Assembly: GCF_002812045.1 (NCBI RefSeq)
Contig: NZ_NPEG01000011.1
Coordinates: forward strand, 61,307-125,306
DNA: 64,000 nt
Direction: 5' to 3'
DNA from: Leptospira haakeii
Lineage (GTDB): Bacteria > Spirochaetota > Leptospiria > Leptospirales > Leptospiraceae
A model generated the notes under the pieces. It was not told the origin of the DNA, did not search any database, and worked only from the letters and a program-made list of their open reading frames with translations. Position 1 is the stretch's first letter. Every line of letters starts with the position of its first letter. The translations under genes and the position numbers were made by a program. This document shows positions 9,011-17,194 of the stretch, one piece after another.

Positions 9011-10981
9011 TTAGTCGATTTGGTAGGCAACTAATTTTCCTTTTAACTTAGCAATGGTGACAGATTGTTCTTTGTCAGACTTCAGTTTTAAGAAGCCTAA
9101 AAGAGAAGGATCTCCTGCTACTAAAGCTATATAGGATCCGGAGAAATTCTTTTTCAAAGCCTCACCCCAGCTGGAATACAGTTCGGAAACGGATTCCTTA
9201 TCTCCCAATCGAACTCCATAAGGAGGATTGGTCACAATTTTCCCTTCTTTGAATTCAAGGCTGGAATCTAATTCTTCTGCGGAGGCAACCTTCCAGCGGA
9301 TCAGGTCTGCGACTCCGGCCTCTTTTGCATTCTTCTTTGCAAGTTCGATTGCATCTTCTGAAATATCCGAACCGAAAAGTAGGATCTCCTTGGAGTCCCA
9401 TTCTTCTTTTGCTTTGCAAGGTCCGAAAAGCCTAGTGAAGATAGAAGATCTGGATAAACTTTTATAATTTACCCAACCACCATTTCTCATTCTAAGCGCT
9501 GCCTCTATCAATAGAGTTCCGGAACCGCAGAATGGATCGTACAATGCTTCTCCAGGCTTCCAACCTGAAAAACGGAGTAATGCTTGGGCCAGAGTTTCTC
9601 TGAGTGGAGCTTCTCCACCCTCTCTTCCATGCCCTCTCCTTTGTAAAGGTTGAGCATGTAATGCCACAAACAATTTTACCTGGTTCATTCTGGAACGAAG
9701 ATAGAATAATACCTCGGGCTCTTCCCGATCTGCTTCGGGTAGTTCAAGGCCCTGTGCCCTGAATCTATCGAATATCGCGTCTTTTAGGCGATAAGTCGCA
9801 TAACGTGAATCTTGCAGATTATCTTTTGTTGCAGCATCTATTCTAAACTTTGTTTTAGGAGAAAGTAATTTCTCAAAAGGGAACATTGCCGCAACTTCGT
9901 ATAAATCGTCCGGTCCTTGTATGTCTGACCAAGAAGACAATTCGAAGCTGATCCCGGAAGAAATTCCTGAACTCAAGCAGAAGTCCCTGACTTTTTTAGA
10001 AGGTCCTTTGAAAAAAACTCCTCCTCTATTGTCGGAGAGAATTTCTAAACCTGCTTCTTTCACTTCTTCTTTTAACAAGAATGCAAGGCCATCTCCGCAT
10101 GACGCGTGATAGGTGAGCGCTTCAGGTCTATCGAATTCAGAAAGAGAAAGTTTTGCCGACTGCCAGCCTGCACGGATACCTTCTCTGTAATTATCTTCTT
10201 CATAAGGACGAGTTGGACGTTCGGAACGAAACCCTTCTTTTCCGCGCGGTGAAAAAGGTCGTCTTTCTCCACGGTCTGAGTCACGGGAGAATGGTTTTCT
10301 ATCTCCACGATCTGAGTCGCGAGAGTATGGCTTTCTTTCACCTCGTTCAGAGTCACGAGAGAAAGGTTTTCTCTCTTCTCGGTCAGAATTACGGGAGAAT
10401 GGTTTACGGTCGCCACGGTCAGAACTTTCACCGTAGGAACTTCTACCTTCTCTTCTTGTATTTCCAGAAAATGGTTTTCTTTCTCCGCGGTCGGAGTCAC
10501 GAGAGTACGGCTTTCTATCTCCGCGGTCAGAATCACGAGAAGAGGATTTTCTTTCTCCACGATCTGAATTTCGGGAAAACGGTTTACGTTCTCCGCGATC
10601 GGAATCTTTTTCTCGATATGGTTTTCTGTCGTCGTCAGAAAATTTACGATTTCCTGAGCGCCCAGGAGGCTTTCTATCATCGCCGGAACGAAACGGTTTG
10701 GAATCGCCTCTTTCTTTTTTGAAGTCAGGCTTTTTAAAGGATCTATCTTTCGGTTTGTCGGAAGAATATCCTGATTTAGAATTTCCGTCTTTGGAGCGAT
10801 AGGGTCTTTCTGAATCGTCTCTTTCTTTAGAGCGATAAGGTTTACGATCGGAATCTCTATCGGAGCTAGAGTTTTTGGAGCGAGTCGGTTTGGAAAAAGA
10901 AGAACCTGATTTATTAGCAGGCCCCTTCTTGCCATAACCGGAAGAAGGGGATTTTTTAGGGGATGGTTTTTTGGAATTCAA
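9011..10981 (-). CDS. THUMP-domain class I RNA methyltransferase (RlmL-like) with long charged repeat extension
   Basis: A 656-residue protein. Residues ~285-656 form an RlmL/YcbY-N-type methyltransferase: THUMP domain (Y-H-A-S-C-G-D-G...), substrate segment L-H-A-Q-P-L-Q-R-R-G, SAM motif D-P-F-C-G-S-G-T, and catalytic N-P-P-Y. RlmL homologues make m2G2445 in 23S rRNA. Residues 1-~265 are extremely rich in Arg, Ser, Asp and Lys, with 12-residue repeats of the type G-E-R-K-P-F-S-R-D-S-D-R between about 126 and 245. Family members normally lack this; it resembles RNA-binding disordered tails. It is separated by 3 nt from the upstream bacterioferritin gene on the same strand. Confidence 0.85.
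   Translation of the reverse strand: MNSKKPSPKKSPSSGYGKKGPANKSGSSFSKPTRSKNSSSDRDSDRKPYRSKERDDSERPYRSKDGNSKSGYSSDKPKDRSFKKPDFKKERGDSKPFRSGDDRKPPGRSGNRKFSDDDRKPYREKDSDRGERKPFSRNSDRGERKSSSRDSDRGDRKPYSRDSDRGERKPFSGNTRREGRSSYGESSDRGDRKPFSRNSDREERKPFSRDSERGERKPYSRDSDRGDRKPFSRDSDRGERRPFSPRGKEGFRSERPTRPYEEDNYREGIRAGWQSAKLSLSEFDRPEALTYHASCGDGLAFLLKEEVKEAGLEILSDNRGGVFFKGPSKKVRDFCLSSGISSGISFELSSWSDIQGPDDLYEVAAMFPFEKLLSPKTKFRIDAATKDNLQDSRYATYRLKDAIFDRFRAQGLELPEADREEPEVLFYLRSRMNQVKLFVALHAQPLQRRGHGREGGEAPLRETLAQALLRFSGWKPGEALYDPFCGSGTLLIEAALRMRNGGWVNYKSLSRSSIFTRLFGPCKAKEEWDSKEILLFGSDISEDAIELAKKNAKEAGVADLIRWKVASAEELDSSLEFKEGKIVTNPPYGVRLGDKESVSELYSSWGEALKKNFSGSYIALVAGDPSLLGFLKLKSDKEQSVTIAKLKGKLVAYQID
10247..10606 (-). 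repeat. Coding tandem repeats (36-nt units) in the RlmL-like gene
   Basis: Roughly ten imperfect 36-nt units encode G-(E/D)-R-K-P-(F/Y)-S-R-D-S-D-R variants. The third-position variation and uninterrupted frame show it is protein-coding. The same repeats open long spurious reading frames on both strands. Confidence 0.85.
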
Positions 10982-10984
10982 TGC

Positions 10985-11452
10985 TTAGGCGATTTGTTGG
11001 GCCAAATAATTTTGGACCCCAATGGTTTTGATGATCTCTAGCTGGGCCTCGAGCCAGTCGATATGCTCCTCCTCGGAGACGAGGATCTTCTCGAGCAATT
11101 CACGTGTGCCGTTATCTTTATTCTTGGTGGTAATTTCTATCCCACGATTCAAACGTTCTACGGCATTATACTCTACGTCTAAATCATTCTTTAGGATACT
11201 TTCGATATCCTTGCCTACATTGATCTTCATGTATCTTTGCAGATCAGGAATTCCATCCAGGAAGAGTATACGCTCGATCACTTGGTCTGCGTGATTCATC
11301 TCTTCGATGGATTCTTTCTTCATGTAAGAAGCAAGCTTGTCGTAACCCCAGTTCTTGTTCAACTTAGCGTGGATAAAATACTGGTTGATCGCTGTGAGTT
11401 CGGCGGAGAGCACTTCCGCTAAGATTTCGAGGACTTCTTGGTTTCCTTTCAC
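10985..11452 (-). CDS. bfr: Bacterioferritin
   Basis: A 155-residue ferritin-like four-helix protein very close in layout to E. coli bacterioferritin: K-G-N-Q at the start, E-L-T-A-I-N-Q-Y-F-I-H, then E-S-I-E-E-M-N-H-A-D with the haem-ligand Met retained, I-E-R-I-L-F-L-D-G-I-P, and E-E-E-H-I-D-W-L-E. It stores iron as a 24-mer with ferroxidase sites. The start is a GTG at 11452, preceded by AGGTAGGAG seven bases upstream; an ATG 24 nt further up lacks both homology and a good ribosome site. Confidence 0.93.
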   Translation of the reverse strand: MKGNQEVLEILAEVLSAELTAINQYFIHAKLNKNWGYDKLASYMKKESIEEMNHADQVIERILFLDGIPDLQRYMKINVGKDIESILKNDLDVEYNAVERLNRGIEITTKNKDNGTRELLEKILVSEEEHIDWLEAQLEIIKTIGVQNYLAQQIA

Positions 11453-11583
11453 GTCGTTTCTCCTACCTGAGATCACTATAAACGAGAGTGCCTATTTTGA
11501 AAAGCGAGATTCGAAAAAAGGCAGAGTAGATCTCTAAGTTTTTGACTTTGCTCGAAATCAGGAGCAGTAAAATTTGTAGGAAT

Positions 11584-12708
11584 ATGACCTCGGCCTATGT
11601 GCTCGACTCTCATTTAAGTAAATTTGGCAAGACTGAGTCCGACTATCAATCGCTATCTTATGATACTGCGAATCATTTACTTAAGAAGAATCCGGGTTTT
11701 ATTCCTGAATTTCTAATATTTGCATGTATGGCCCCGGAACGTTATACAGGGGAAATTTTTTTACCGGCAAAGATCAAAGAAGATCTTGGACTTTCTTCCT
11801 TATTCGCGATCCGTTCCGAGACTGCATCTTCCAGTGGGGCTTCTGCTCTACATCTGGCCCGCTATCTTCTTCTATCAGGAAAATTTAAAAGAGGGATTGT
11901 GATCGGAACTGAGGTCATGAGTAGACTTCCTAGAGAAGAGAATAACCTTCTTTTAGGGTCCGTACTTTCTTCCCAGCAAAGAAACTTGGCGATGTCAATG
12001 ACTCAGGGTGGGGCGCTAACTGCTACCAGGTATTTAAAGGATTTTGGATATACTAGAAAAGAACTTTTTAGATTATCTAAGAAACTTCATGATAACGGTC
12101 TTGAAAATAAGATCGCACATATTCAAAAAAACTTAAGCGAAGAGGAATACTTCTCCTCTCCTATGTTCTCCAGCCCATTATGTTTATATGATATTTCTCC
12201 TTTGTCGGACGGTTCTTGTGCGTTACTCTTGGAAACGGATCCTGCAAGATTGAAGAAGGATCGCAGAAAAATTGAAATCACCGGAACGGGACATGGATTG
12301 GGTCAGGTAAATGGAATTCCAGGGGCCTTGAGTTTTCCTGCATCCAAATCAGCATTCGAGCAGGCTTATACAGAAGCTGGTAAAAAACCTTCCGATATTA
12401 AAGTCGCAGAACTTCATGATGCGTTTACTATCTTCGAGATCATTGCAGCTGAAGATGCAGGTTTATTTCCTCAAGGTAAGGCGCTTGCATATGTGGCAGA
12501 AGGGATCACCGACAAAAGAGGAAGGCTTCCGATCAATCCATCTGGAGGGTTGAAAACAAGAGGTCATCCAGTGGGAGTTTCCGGCCTGGCACAGATTGCT
12601 GAACTTTATGAATTTATGAACCAGAATGATTCGGATACTGCACTTAGTTTATCCATCGGAGGATTGGGTGTAAATAATTTTGCAACCATCCTGGAGACAA
12701 AAAGCTAA
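11584..12708 (+). CDS. Thiolase-fold protein lacking the nucleophilic cysteine
   Basis: A 374-residue thiolase (SCP-x/acetyl-CoA acetyltransferase type) with conserved L-H-D-A-F-T and R-G-H-P-V-G-V-S-G active-site loops. The position of the acyl-accepting cysteine, normally C-x-S-G, reads S82-S-S-G, and the C-terminal C-x-G-G-x-G loop reads S-I-G-G-L-G. Both catalytic cysteines are therefore serine. It cannot work as a classical thiolase; it may be a binding partner or a non-thiolytic condensing-type enzyme. The ATG at 11584 is preferred over an upstream TTG because family homology begins there (S-A-Y-V-L-D-S) and GTAGGA precedes it. It overlaps the next gene by one base. Confidence 0.78.
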   Translation: MTSAYVLDSHLSKFGKTESDYQSLSYDTANHLLKKNPGFIPEFLIFACMAPERYTGEIFLPAKIKEDLGLSSLFAIRSETASSSGASALHLARYLLLSGKFKRGIVIGTEVMSRLPREENNLLLGSVLSSQQRNLAMSMTQGGALTATRYLKDFGYTRKELFRLSKKLHDNGLENKIAHIQKNLSEEEYFSSPMFSSPLCLYDISPLSDGSCALLLETDPARLKKDRRKIEITGTGHGLGQVNGIPGALSFPASKSAFEQAYTEAGKKPSDIKVAELHDAFTIFEIIAAEDAGLFPQGKALAYVAEGITDKRGRLPINPSGGLKTRGHPVGVSGLAQIAELYEFMNQNDSDTALSLSIGGLGVNNFATILETKS

Positions 12709-13730
12709 TGTCTGAAAATATTTTAGTTATCCAAACTGCATTCCTGGGAGACTTGATCTTAACAACTCCGCTTTTTAGGGAGATCAAGAGAAGGTTTCCT
12801 GGTTCAAAAATGACAGTGATCGTGAACAAAGGAACTGAATCAGTTTTGGAAGCGAACCCTTGGATTGATCAGATCATTCCTTTGGATAAGAAGCAGATAA
12901 AATCTTCTTTTTTCGGTTTTTGGAATTTTTGCAAAGAATTAAGAAAACATAATTTTACAATTTGTATTTCTCCACATTTTTCGTTTCGTTCTTCTATTAT
13001 TTCTTTTTTAAGCGGGGCTAAAAGAAGGATCGGATATAAAACAGCAGGATTTTCATTTTTGCTAAATGAAAGAAAGTCTAGATTATTGAGAGGACCTCAC
13101 GAGGTGGATAAACTTCTTTCTCTTATCTATTCTGAGGAAGAAAGAAAAAATATTTCAAGGCAACCTGAATTGTTTTGGAAGCCGGAATCAGTTACCGGAA
13201 TCCAATCCGAAATGAAAAAGAATGGTTTAGAAAAAGGAAATTATATCATAGTATCTCCTTCTTCTGTTTGGGAAACAAAACGATTACCGGCGGATAAATT
13301 TAAAACAGTCAGTAAACTTCTGCATGAAAGGACCGGACTGAAAATTGTTCTAACAGGCGGCAAAGGAGATTCTAAACTTTGCGAAGAAGTGGGGCAAGAT
13401 TTCGGGATCAATCTTGCAGGCAAAACTAGTCTTCCCGAGATGAGTTATCTGATGAATGGGGCGGCACTTCTTGTGACCAATGACTCTTCTCCTATTCATT
13501 TTGCTTCTGCATTTAATGTTCCAACTTTGGCTGCTTTTGGTGCTACAATTCCCGCATTCGGTTATACACCTTTGGCAAACAAAGTGTATATATCCGAGGT
13601 GAATGGCCTAGGCTGTCGTCCTTGTGGTATTCACGGGGGAAGGGTCTGTCCTAAAAAACATTTTCGTTGTATGTTGGAACAAGATACAGGCAGAATGTTG
13701 GAAGAAGGAATTCGTCTAATAAAAGGATAA
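12708..13730 (+). CDS. Glycosyltransferase family 9 (heptosyltransferase-like)
   Basis: A 340-residue GT9 protein: N-terminal I-L-V-I-Q-T-A-F-L-G-D-L-I-L-T-T-P-L, central G-Y-K-T-A-G-F, the nucleotide-sugar segment I-V-S-P-S-S-V-W-E-T-K-R-L-P, L-T-G-G-K-G-D, and D-S-S-P-I-H-F-A-S-A. GT9 enzymes add ADP-heptose to the LPS core on the cytosolic face of the inner membrane. It lies between a thiolase-like gene and an aminopeptidase with essentially no spacing, so the three may share an mRNA without an obvious shared pathway. WaaF-like, but the precise sugar acceptor is unknown. Confidence 0.85.
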   Translation: MSENILVIQTAFLGDLILTTPLFREIKRRFPGSKMTVIVNKGTESVLEANPWIDQIIPLDKKQIKSSFFGFWNFCKELRKHNFTICISPHFSFRSSIISFLSGAKRRIGYKTAGFSFLLNERKSRLLRGPHEVDKLLSLIYSEEERKNISRQPELFWKPESVTGIQSEMKKNGLEKGNYIIVSPSSVWETKRLPADKFKTVSKLLHERTGLKIVLTGGKGDSKLCEEVGQDFGINLAGKTSLPEMSYLMNGAALLVTNDSSPIHFASAFNVPTLAAFGATIPAFGYTPLANKVYISEVNGLGCRPCGIHGGRVCPKKHFRCMLEQDTGRMLEEGIRLIKG

Positions 13731-13732
13731 TT

Positions 13733-15022
13733 ATGGACCAAAACATTTTTAGAAAACGGATCAGAGAAGTTCAGAATCTTTTAAAAGAATCGGAAGTCCT
13801 ACTCATCTTTGCTGCTCCTCAAAAGATCCGTAATAGAGATGTGGAGTATAAGTTTAGACAAGACTCGGATTATTATTATCTCTCTGGCATTGAGGAAGAA
13901 GACGGTATTTTGGTTTTACGTAGGGACTTCTCCGCTCATTTTGCACTTCCTAAAGATAAAGAAAAAGAAATTTGGACAGGCATTCGACTAGGCAAAGAAG
14001 AGATCAAGAGAAGATTGGAGTTGGATCAAAGTTTCGATCTTGGAGAATGGGATTCCAAAATTTCGGATATTCTCACTAATCAGTTTACATTATATCATTT
14101 TTTTGGAAAGGACTCTAAAAAAGATTCGGAGTTACTCGAACTAATCAGCTCATTAAATAGAAGATTAAGAGAAGGGAAATTCGGTCCTCAAAGATGGGAG
14201 ATCCCTAATTTTCTCCATGAAATGAGAATGTTAAAATCTCCTGAAGAGATCGAAAAATTAAAAGAATCTTCCAGGATCACTGCTCTTGGTCACGAAAGAT
14301 TATTCAGAGAGACGAAAGTTGGAATGTACGAATTCGAATTAGAGTCTATTTTGGAATCTGAATATTTAAAACATGGTGCCTGGGGTGGGGGCTACGGTCA
14401 TATAGTTGCGGCTGGAAAAAATGCTACCATTCTACATTATACTACCAATCGTGCAAAGATAAGTGATAACGAACTTATATTAGTAGATAGCGGCGCGGAG
14501 AAGGATTATTATACCGCAGACGTTACCCGCGTTTTTCCTTCTGGGAAAAAATTCACTTCAGAACAAAGAACCATCTATCAGTTGGTTTTGGACGTGCAGA
14601 AACAGGCGATCTCGGACACAAAACAAGGCGTCGAATTCAATGCAGTACATGAGAAGACTGTGAAAAATCTGACTTCCGGGCTAATCGATCTTGGACTACT
14701 AAAAGGTGGGCTTTCCGAGATCATAGAGAAGGGAGAATACCGCAGATTTTATATGCATAGGACCGGTCATTATTTGGGAATGGATGTGCATGATGTAGGG
14801 CGCTATTTCGAGAATGGAAAAAGTAAACCTATGCAGAACGGACTTGTGGTAACCGTGGAGCCTGGATTATATTTTGATCCTACAGATGAAACAATTCCTG
14901 CAGGATTCAGAGGGATCGGAGTTAGGATAGAAGATGATATTCTGGTGAATGGGGACAATCCTATCGTTCTAACTTCTATGATCGCAAAAGAAGTAAATGA
15001 AATTGAGGCCATGAGAAGCTAA
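13733..15022 (+). CDS. pepP: Xaa-Pro aminopeptidase (aminopeptidase P, M24B)
   Basis: A 429-residue protein with an N-terminal aminopeptidase-P domain (Q-D-S-D-Y-Y-Y-L-S-G-I-E-E) and a pita-bread metalloprotease domain. All dimetal ligands are visible: D-S-G-A...T-A-D-V-T-R (two Asp), H-R-T-G-H-Y-L-G-M-D-V-H-D (His), T-V-E-P-G (Glu) and G-V-R-I-E-D-D (Glu). It removes N-terminal residues preceding proline. The ATG at 13733 follows AAAGGAT at good spacing; the frame extends upstream to 13667 but that part overlaps the GT9 gene and has no homology. Confidence 0.9.
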   Translation: MDQNIFRKRIREVQNLLKESEVLLIFAAPQKIRNRDVEYKFRQDSDYYYLSGIEEEDGILVLRRDFSAHFALPKDKEKEIWTGIRLGKEEIKRRLELDQSFDLGEWDSKISDILTNQFTLYHFFGKDSKKDSELLELISSLNRRLREGKFGPQRWEIPNFLHEMRMLKSPEEIEKLKESSRITALGHERLFRETKVGMYEFELESILESEYLKHGAWGGGYGHIVAAGKNATILHYTTNRAKISDNELILVDSGAEKDYYTADVTRVFPSGKKFTSEQRTIYQLVLDVQKQAISDTKQGVEFNAVHEKTVKNLTSGLIDLGLLKGGLSEIIEKGEYRRFYMHRTGHYLGMDVHDVGRYFENGKSKPMQNGLVVTVEPGLYFDPTDETIPAGFRGIGVRIEDDILVNGDNPIVLTSMIAKEVNEIEAMRS

Positions 15023-15055
15023 TGTATTTTTTCAATTCAATTTGTATAATATAGC

Positions 15056-15073
15056 CCGGAATAATGATTCCGG
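15056..15073 (+). terminator. Hairpin after pepP, candidate terminator
   Basis: Stem CCGGAAT / ATTCCGG with a four-base loop, 34 nt after the pepP stop, followed by an AT-rich but not purely U-rich stretch. Confidence 0.5.
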
Positions 15074-15151
15074 ACTATTCTTAATCTGTGATAGCCCTGT
15101 CGGCTTTTGGTTTTACTGAGGTTTTGATTTCTTGTTTACGTCTCCAAACTT

Positions 15152-15185
15152 TTCACCTTAGTGTCGAAACTCGATCTAAGGTGAA
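15152..15185. promoter_or_regulatory. Perfect 10-bp inverted repeat between pepP and the next gene
   Basis: Arms TTCACCTTAG (15152-15161) and CTAAGGTGAA (15176-15185) with a 14-base spacer. There is no U-tract after it. It sits 92 nt upstream of the hypothetical gene, where an operator or mRNA hairpin would be expected. Confidence 0.4.
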
Positions 15186-15276
15186 CTAAATTCAAAAATT
15201 TTAATATTCTTCCTGTTTTTCAATTGAAGATATCTGCTTCATATTATGGATTCGATCTCGACATTCGGGAGCGAAT

Positions 15277-15705
15277 ATGGAAGAAGTTTTTAGAAAACAA
15301 ATTTTAGAGAACAAGGGGACGATCCAAATAGACTGGAGAATTCCTTTAGAAATGGAATCAATCTGGAGAGATGCTGTCTTACGCATAGGAGAGCCGAAGG
15401 AGATCTTAGAATTCGTAATTTCATCTTTTAAGGAAAAGAATCAAAAAGGGAGAATCCTAAGATTCGATTTTGAAAAAGTAAAAAGTAGCGATTCCAGAAA
15501 AAGGATCAGGGTGTATGGTTCTGATTATTGGGAAGCAATGGGTTATGCTCATGAAAGAAATGTATCTACAAGTAGTTTTTTAAGTTCACTTTTGAGAATG
15601 GAGTGGATCTTGAGTTCCGGATTTCGGTCGATTCGAAAAGAAAAGCCGGAACTGAAAAAGGAAACTTCAAAAACTGAAGAAAAGTATCTTCCCTGGGGGG
15701 CTTGA
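15277..15705 (+). CDS. Hypothetical soluble protein
   Basis: A 142-residue protein I do not recognise. It is charged and soluble, with no signal peptide or membrane span. A segment near residues 85-110 (Y-W-E-A-M-G-Y-A-H-E-R-N, then S-S-F-L-S-S-L-L-R-M) looks like a ribbon-helix-helix-type or amphipathic helix region, which is only an impression. The C-terminus is Lys/Glu-rich. GGGAGCGA precedes the ATG. It stands alone between a hairpin-rich intergenic region and a dispersed repeat. Confidence 0.6.
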   Translation: MEEVFRKQILENKGTIQIDWRIPLEMESIWRDAVLRIGEPKEILEFVISSFKEKNQKGRILRFDFEKVKSSDSRKRIRVYGSDYWEAMGYAHERNVSTSSFLSSLLRMEWILSSGFRSIRKEKPELKKETSKTEEKYLPWGA

Positions 15706-15724
15706 GCTACTACTAAGAGTGAAC

Positions 15725-15750
15725 ACACATGTTGGAATTCCAACATGTGT
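15725..15750. repeat. 26-bp perfect palindrome centred on GAATTC
   Basis: ACACATGTTGGAA followed by its exact reverse complement. The core GTTGGAATTCCAAC matches the short palindrome family seen at several other intergenic places in this window. It begins 19 nt after the hypothetical gene's stop, so it may also act as a terminator hairpin. Confidence 0.7.
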
Positions 15751-15799
15751 TGTGAGTGAAAATGAGGTTGAAGTTTAGAGGTTTTTAGTGTATAGGGGA

Positions 15800-15880
15800 A
15801 TGGCTTCTCCCACAAGCCCACCTCCTCCACCCGAACCAGGGCGGGGGCGATCTCCACTCCCACGTAGGAGTTCCTACACG
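15800..15880 (-). repeat. GC-rich interspersed repeat, copy A
   Basis: Read on the minus strand this GC-rich block shares a 42-nt core with 37 identical positions with a block near 61023-61064, plus a flanking GTAGGAACTCC element. It fills most of the gap between two convergent genes. It is markedly GC-richer than the surrounding DNA and has no reading frame. Confidence 0.65.
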
Positions 15881-15889
15881 GTTAGATCT

Positions 15890-17068
15890 TCAGTTATTTT
15901 CCAAATAAAGTCTGATTGCTTCCTTCATCACTGACAAACCGATCGGAAGAGAAGTTTCGTCTATATCAAACTTGGAACTATGATGTGGATGGATAAGACC
16001 TTTCTCTTCATTCATGGAACCTACAAAAAAATAACATCCAGGGACCTTCATTAAAAAGGCAGAGAAATCCTCTCCGCCCATAGTCTTGGCATGTTCTTCT
16101 GTAACTGAGTTTGGACCTAAAATATTTTCCGAAGCCTTTCGGACGATATTTGCCATCTCAGGGTGATTGATTGTTGGGGCATTTGTTCTTTCGTAATGAA
16201 TAGTTGCCTTAGCGCCAAAAGCAAAAGCAGTATTCTCCACAACTCTTTTGAATAACTCAGGCGCTTTATCAAACATTTCTTTTGTGAATGTTCGGATCGT
16301 ACCTTTCAACTCCGCAGTTTCTGAAATTACGTTAAATGCATGTCCTGCATGAAATGCACCCACTGTAACTACACAAGAATCCAATGGATCAGTATTTCGT
16401 GACACGATACTCTGTAGAGCAGTGACTATATGAGAACCTACTAATATCGGGTCCACTGTATGTTGAGGCATCGCTCCGTGACCGCTGATCCCTTGGACAA
16501 TAATTTGGAATTCATCCACTGCCGCCATCATCGGGCCGTCTACAACTCCCACTTTGCCTACTGGAATATGATTCCAAACATGAAGAGCTAATGCAGCAGA
16601 AACATCGTATTTTTCTAATATTCCTTCTTCTATCATTCGGTCTGCGCCTTGACCACCTTCTTCCGCTGGTTGGAATACCAACAAAACTTTTCCTTTTGGG
16701 ATTATGGCGCCTGGATTTTCTTTTAGTTCGGAAGCAAGTCCCATTAAAACGGAAGTATGAGCGTCATGACCGCATGCATGCATAACCCCATTATGAACGG
16801 AAGTGTAATCTGTTTTGTTTTCTTCAAAAATAGGAAGAGCATCCATATCCGCTCTTACCAAAAGAGTTTTGCCCGGTTTCCCTGAATCTATCAGACAAGC
16901 AATTCCAGTTTTTGCGATCCCAGCTTGGAAAGTATAACCTAAGGATTCCAAATGTTTAGAAACGAAATCCGCTGTCCCGACTTCTTCATATCTGAGTTCG
17001 GGATGTTTGTGAATGAATCTGCGGTATTGGACCAGTTCTTTGGTCCTTGTAGGGGATACTGTTTTCAT
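15890..17068 (-). CDS. M20 family amidohydrolase (N-acyl-amino acid hydrolase)
   Basis: A 392-residue M20D-type metallohydrolase: [16 protein letters not shown] (metal ligands), [10 protein letters not shown] (catalytic Glu pair), G-I-S-G-H-G-A-M-P in the dimerisation domain, M-G-G-E-D-F-S and a C-terminal [10 protein letters not shown]. Such enzymes cleave acyl groups from amino acids (hippurate, N-acetyl- or indole-amino acids). It has no signal peptide, so it is cytosolic. It is transcribed alone; no nearby gene names the substrate. Confidence 0.88.
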   Translation of the reverse strand: MKTVSPTRTKELVQYRRFIHKHPELRYEEVGTADFVSKHLESLGYTFQAGIAKTGIACLIDSGKPGKTLLVRADMDALPIFEENKTDYTSVHNGVMHACGHDAHTSVLMGLASELKENPGAIIPKGKVLLVFQPAEEGGQGADRMIEEGILEKYDVSAALALHVWNHIPVGKVGVVDGPMMAAVDEFQIIVQGISGHGAMPQHTVDPILVGSHIVTALQSIVSRNTDPLDSCVVTVGAFHAGHAFNVISETAELKGTIRTFTKEMFDKAPELFKRVVENTAFAFGAKATIHYERTNAPTINHPEMANIVRKASENILGPNSVTEEHAKTMGGEDFSAFLMKVPGCYFFVGSMNEEKGLIHPHHSSKFDIDETSLPIGLSVMKEAIRLYLENN

Positions 17069-17194
17069 GATCTGTTCTAGGATGATTTACCTTGAAATCG
17101 GTTTTTAGTCCCTTCTTTTTTTATTTTTTCGAAAAGAGAGAAACCTGGTCTTTCGGCTTGTTTTCTATGTTAGAAGGATAATAAATTTAATAAG

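Noticed and set aside
10225..10725. Regularly spaced ~36-nt repeats that look CRISPR-like, with long reading frames on both strands
   Set aside because: The repeats are in frame within the RlmL-like gene, imperfect at third positions and contiguous without unique spacers. The opposite-strand and alternative frames are by-products of the repeat composition.
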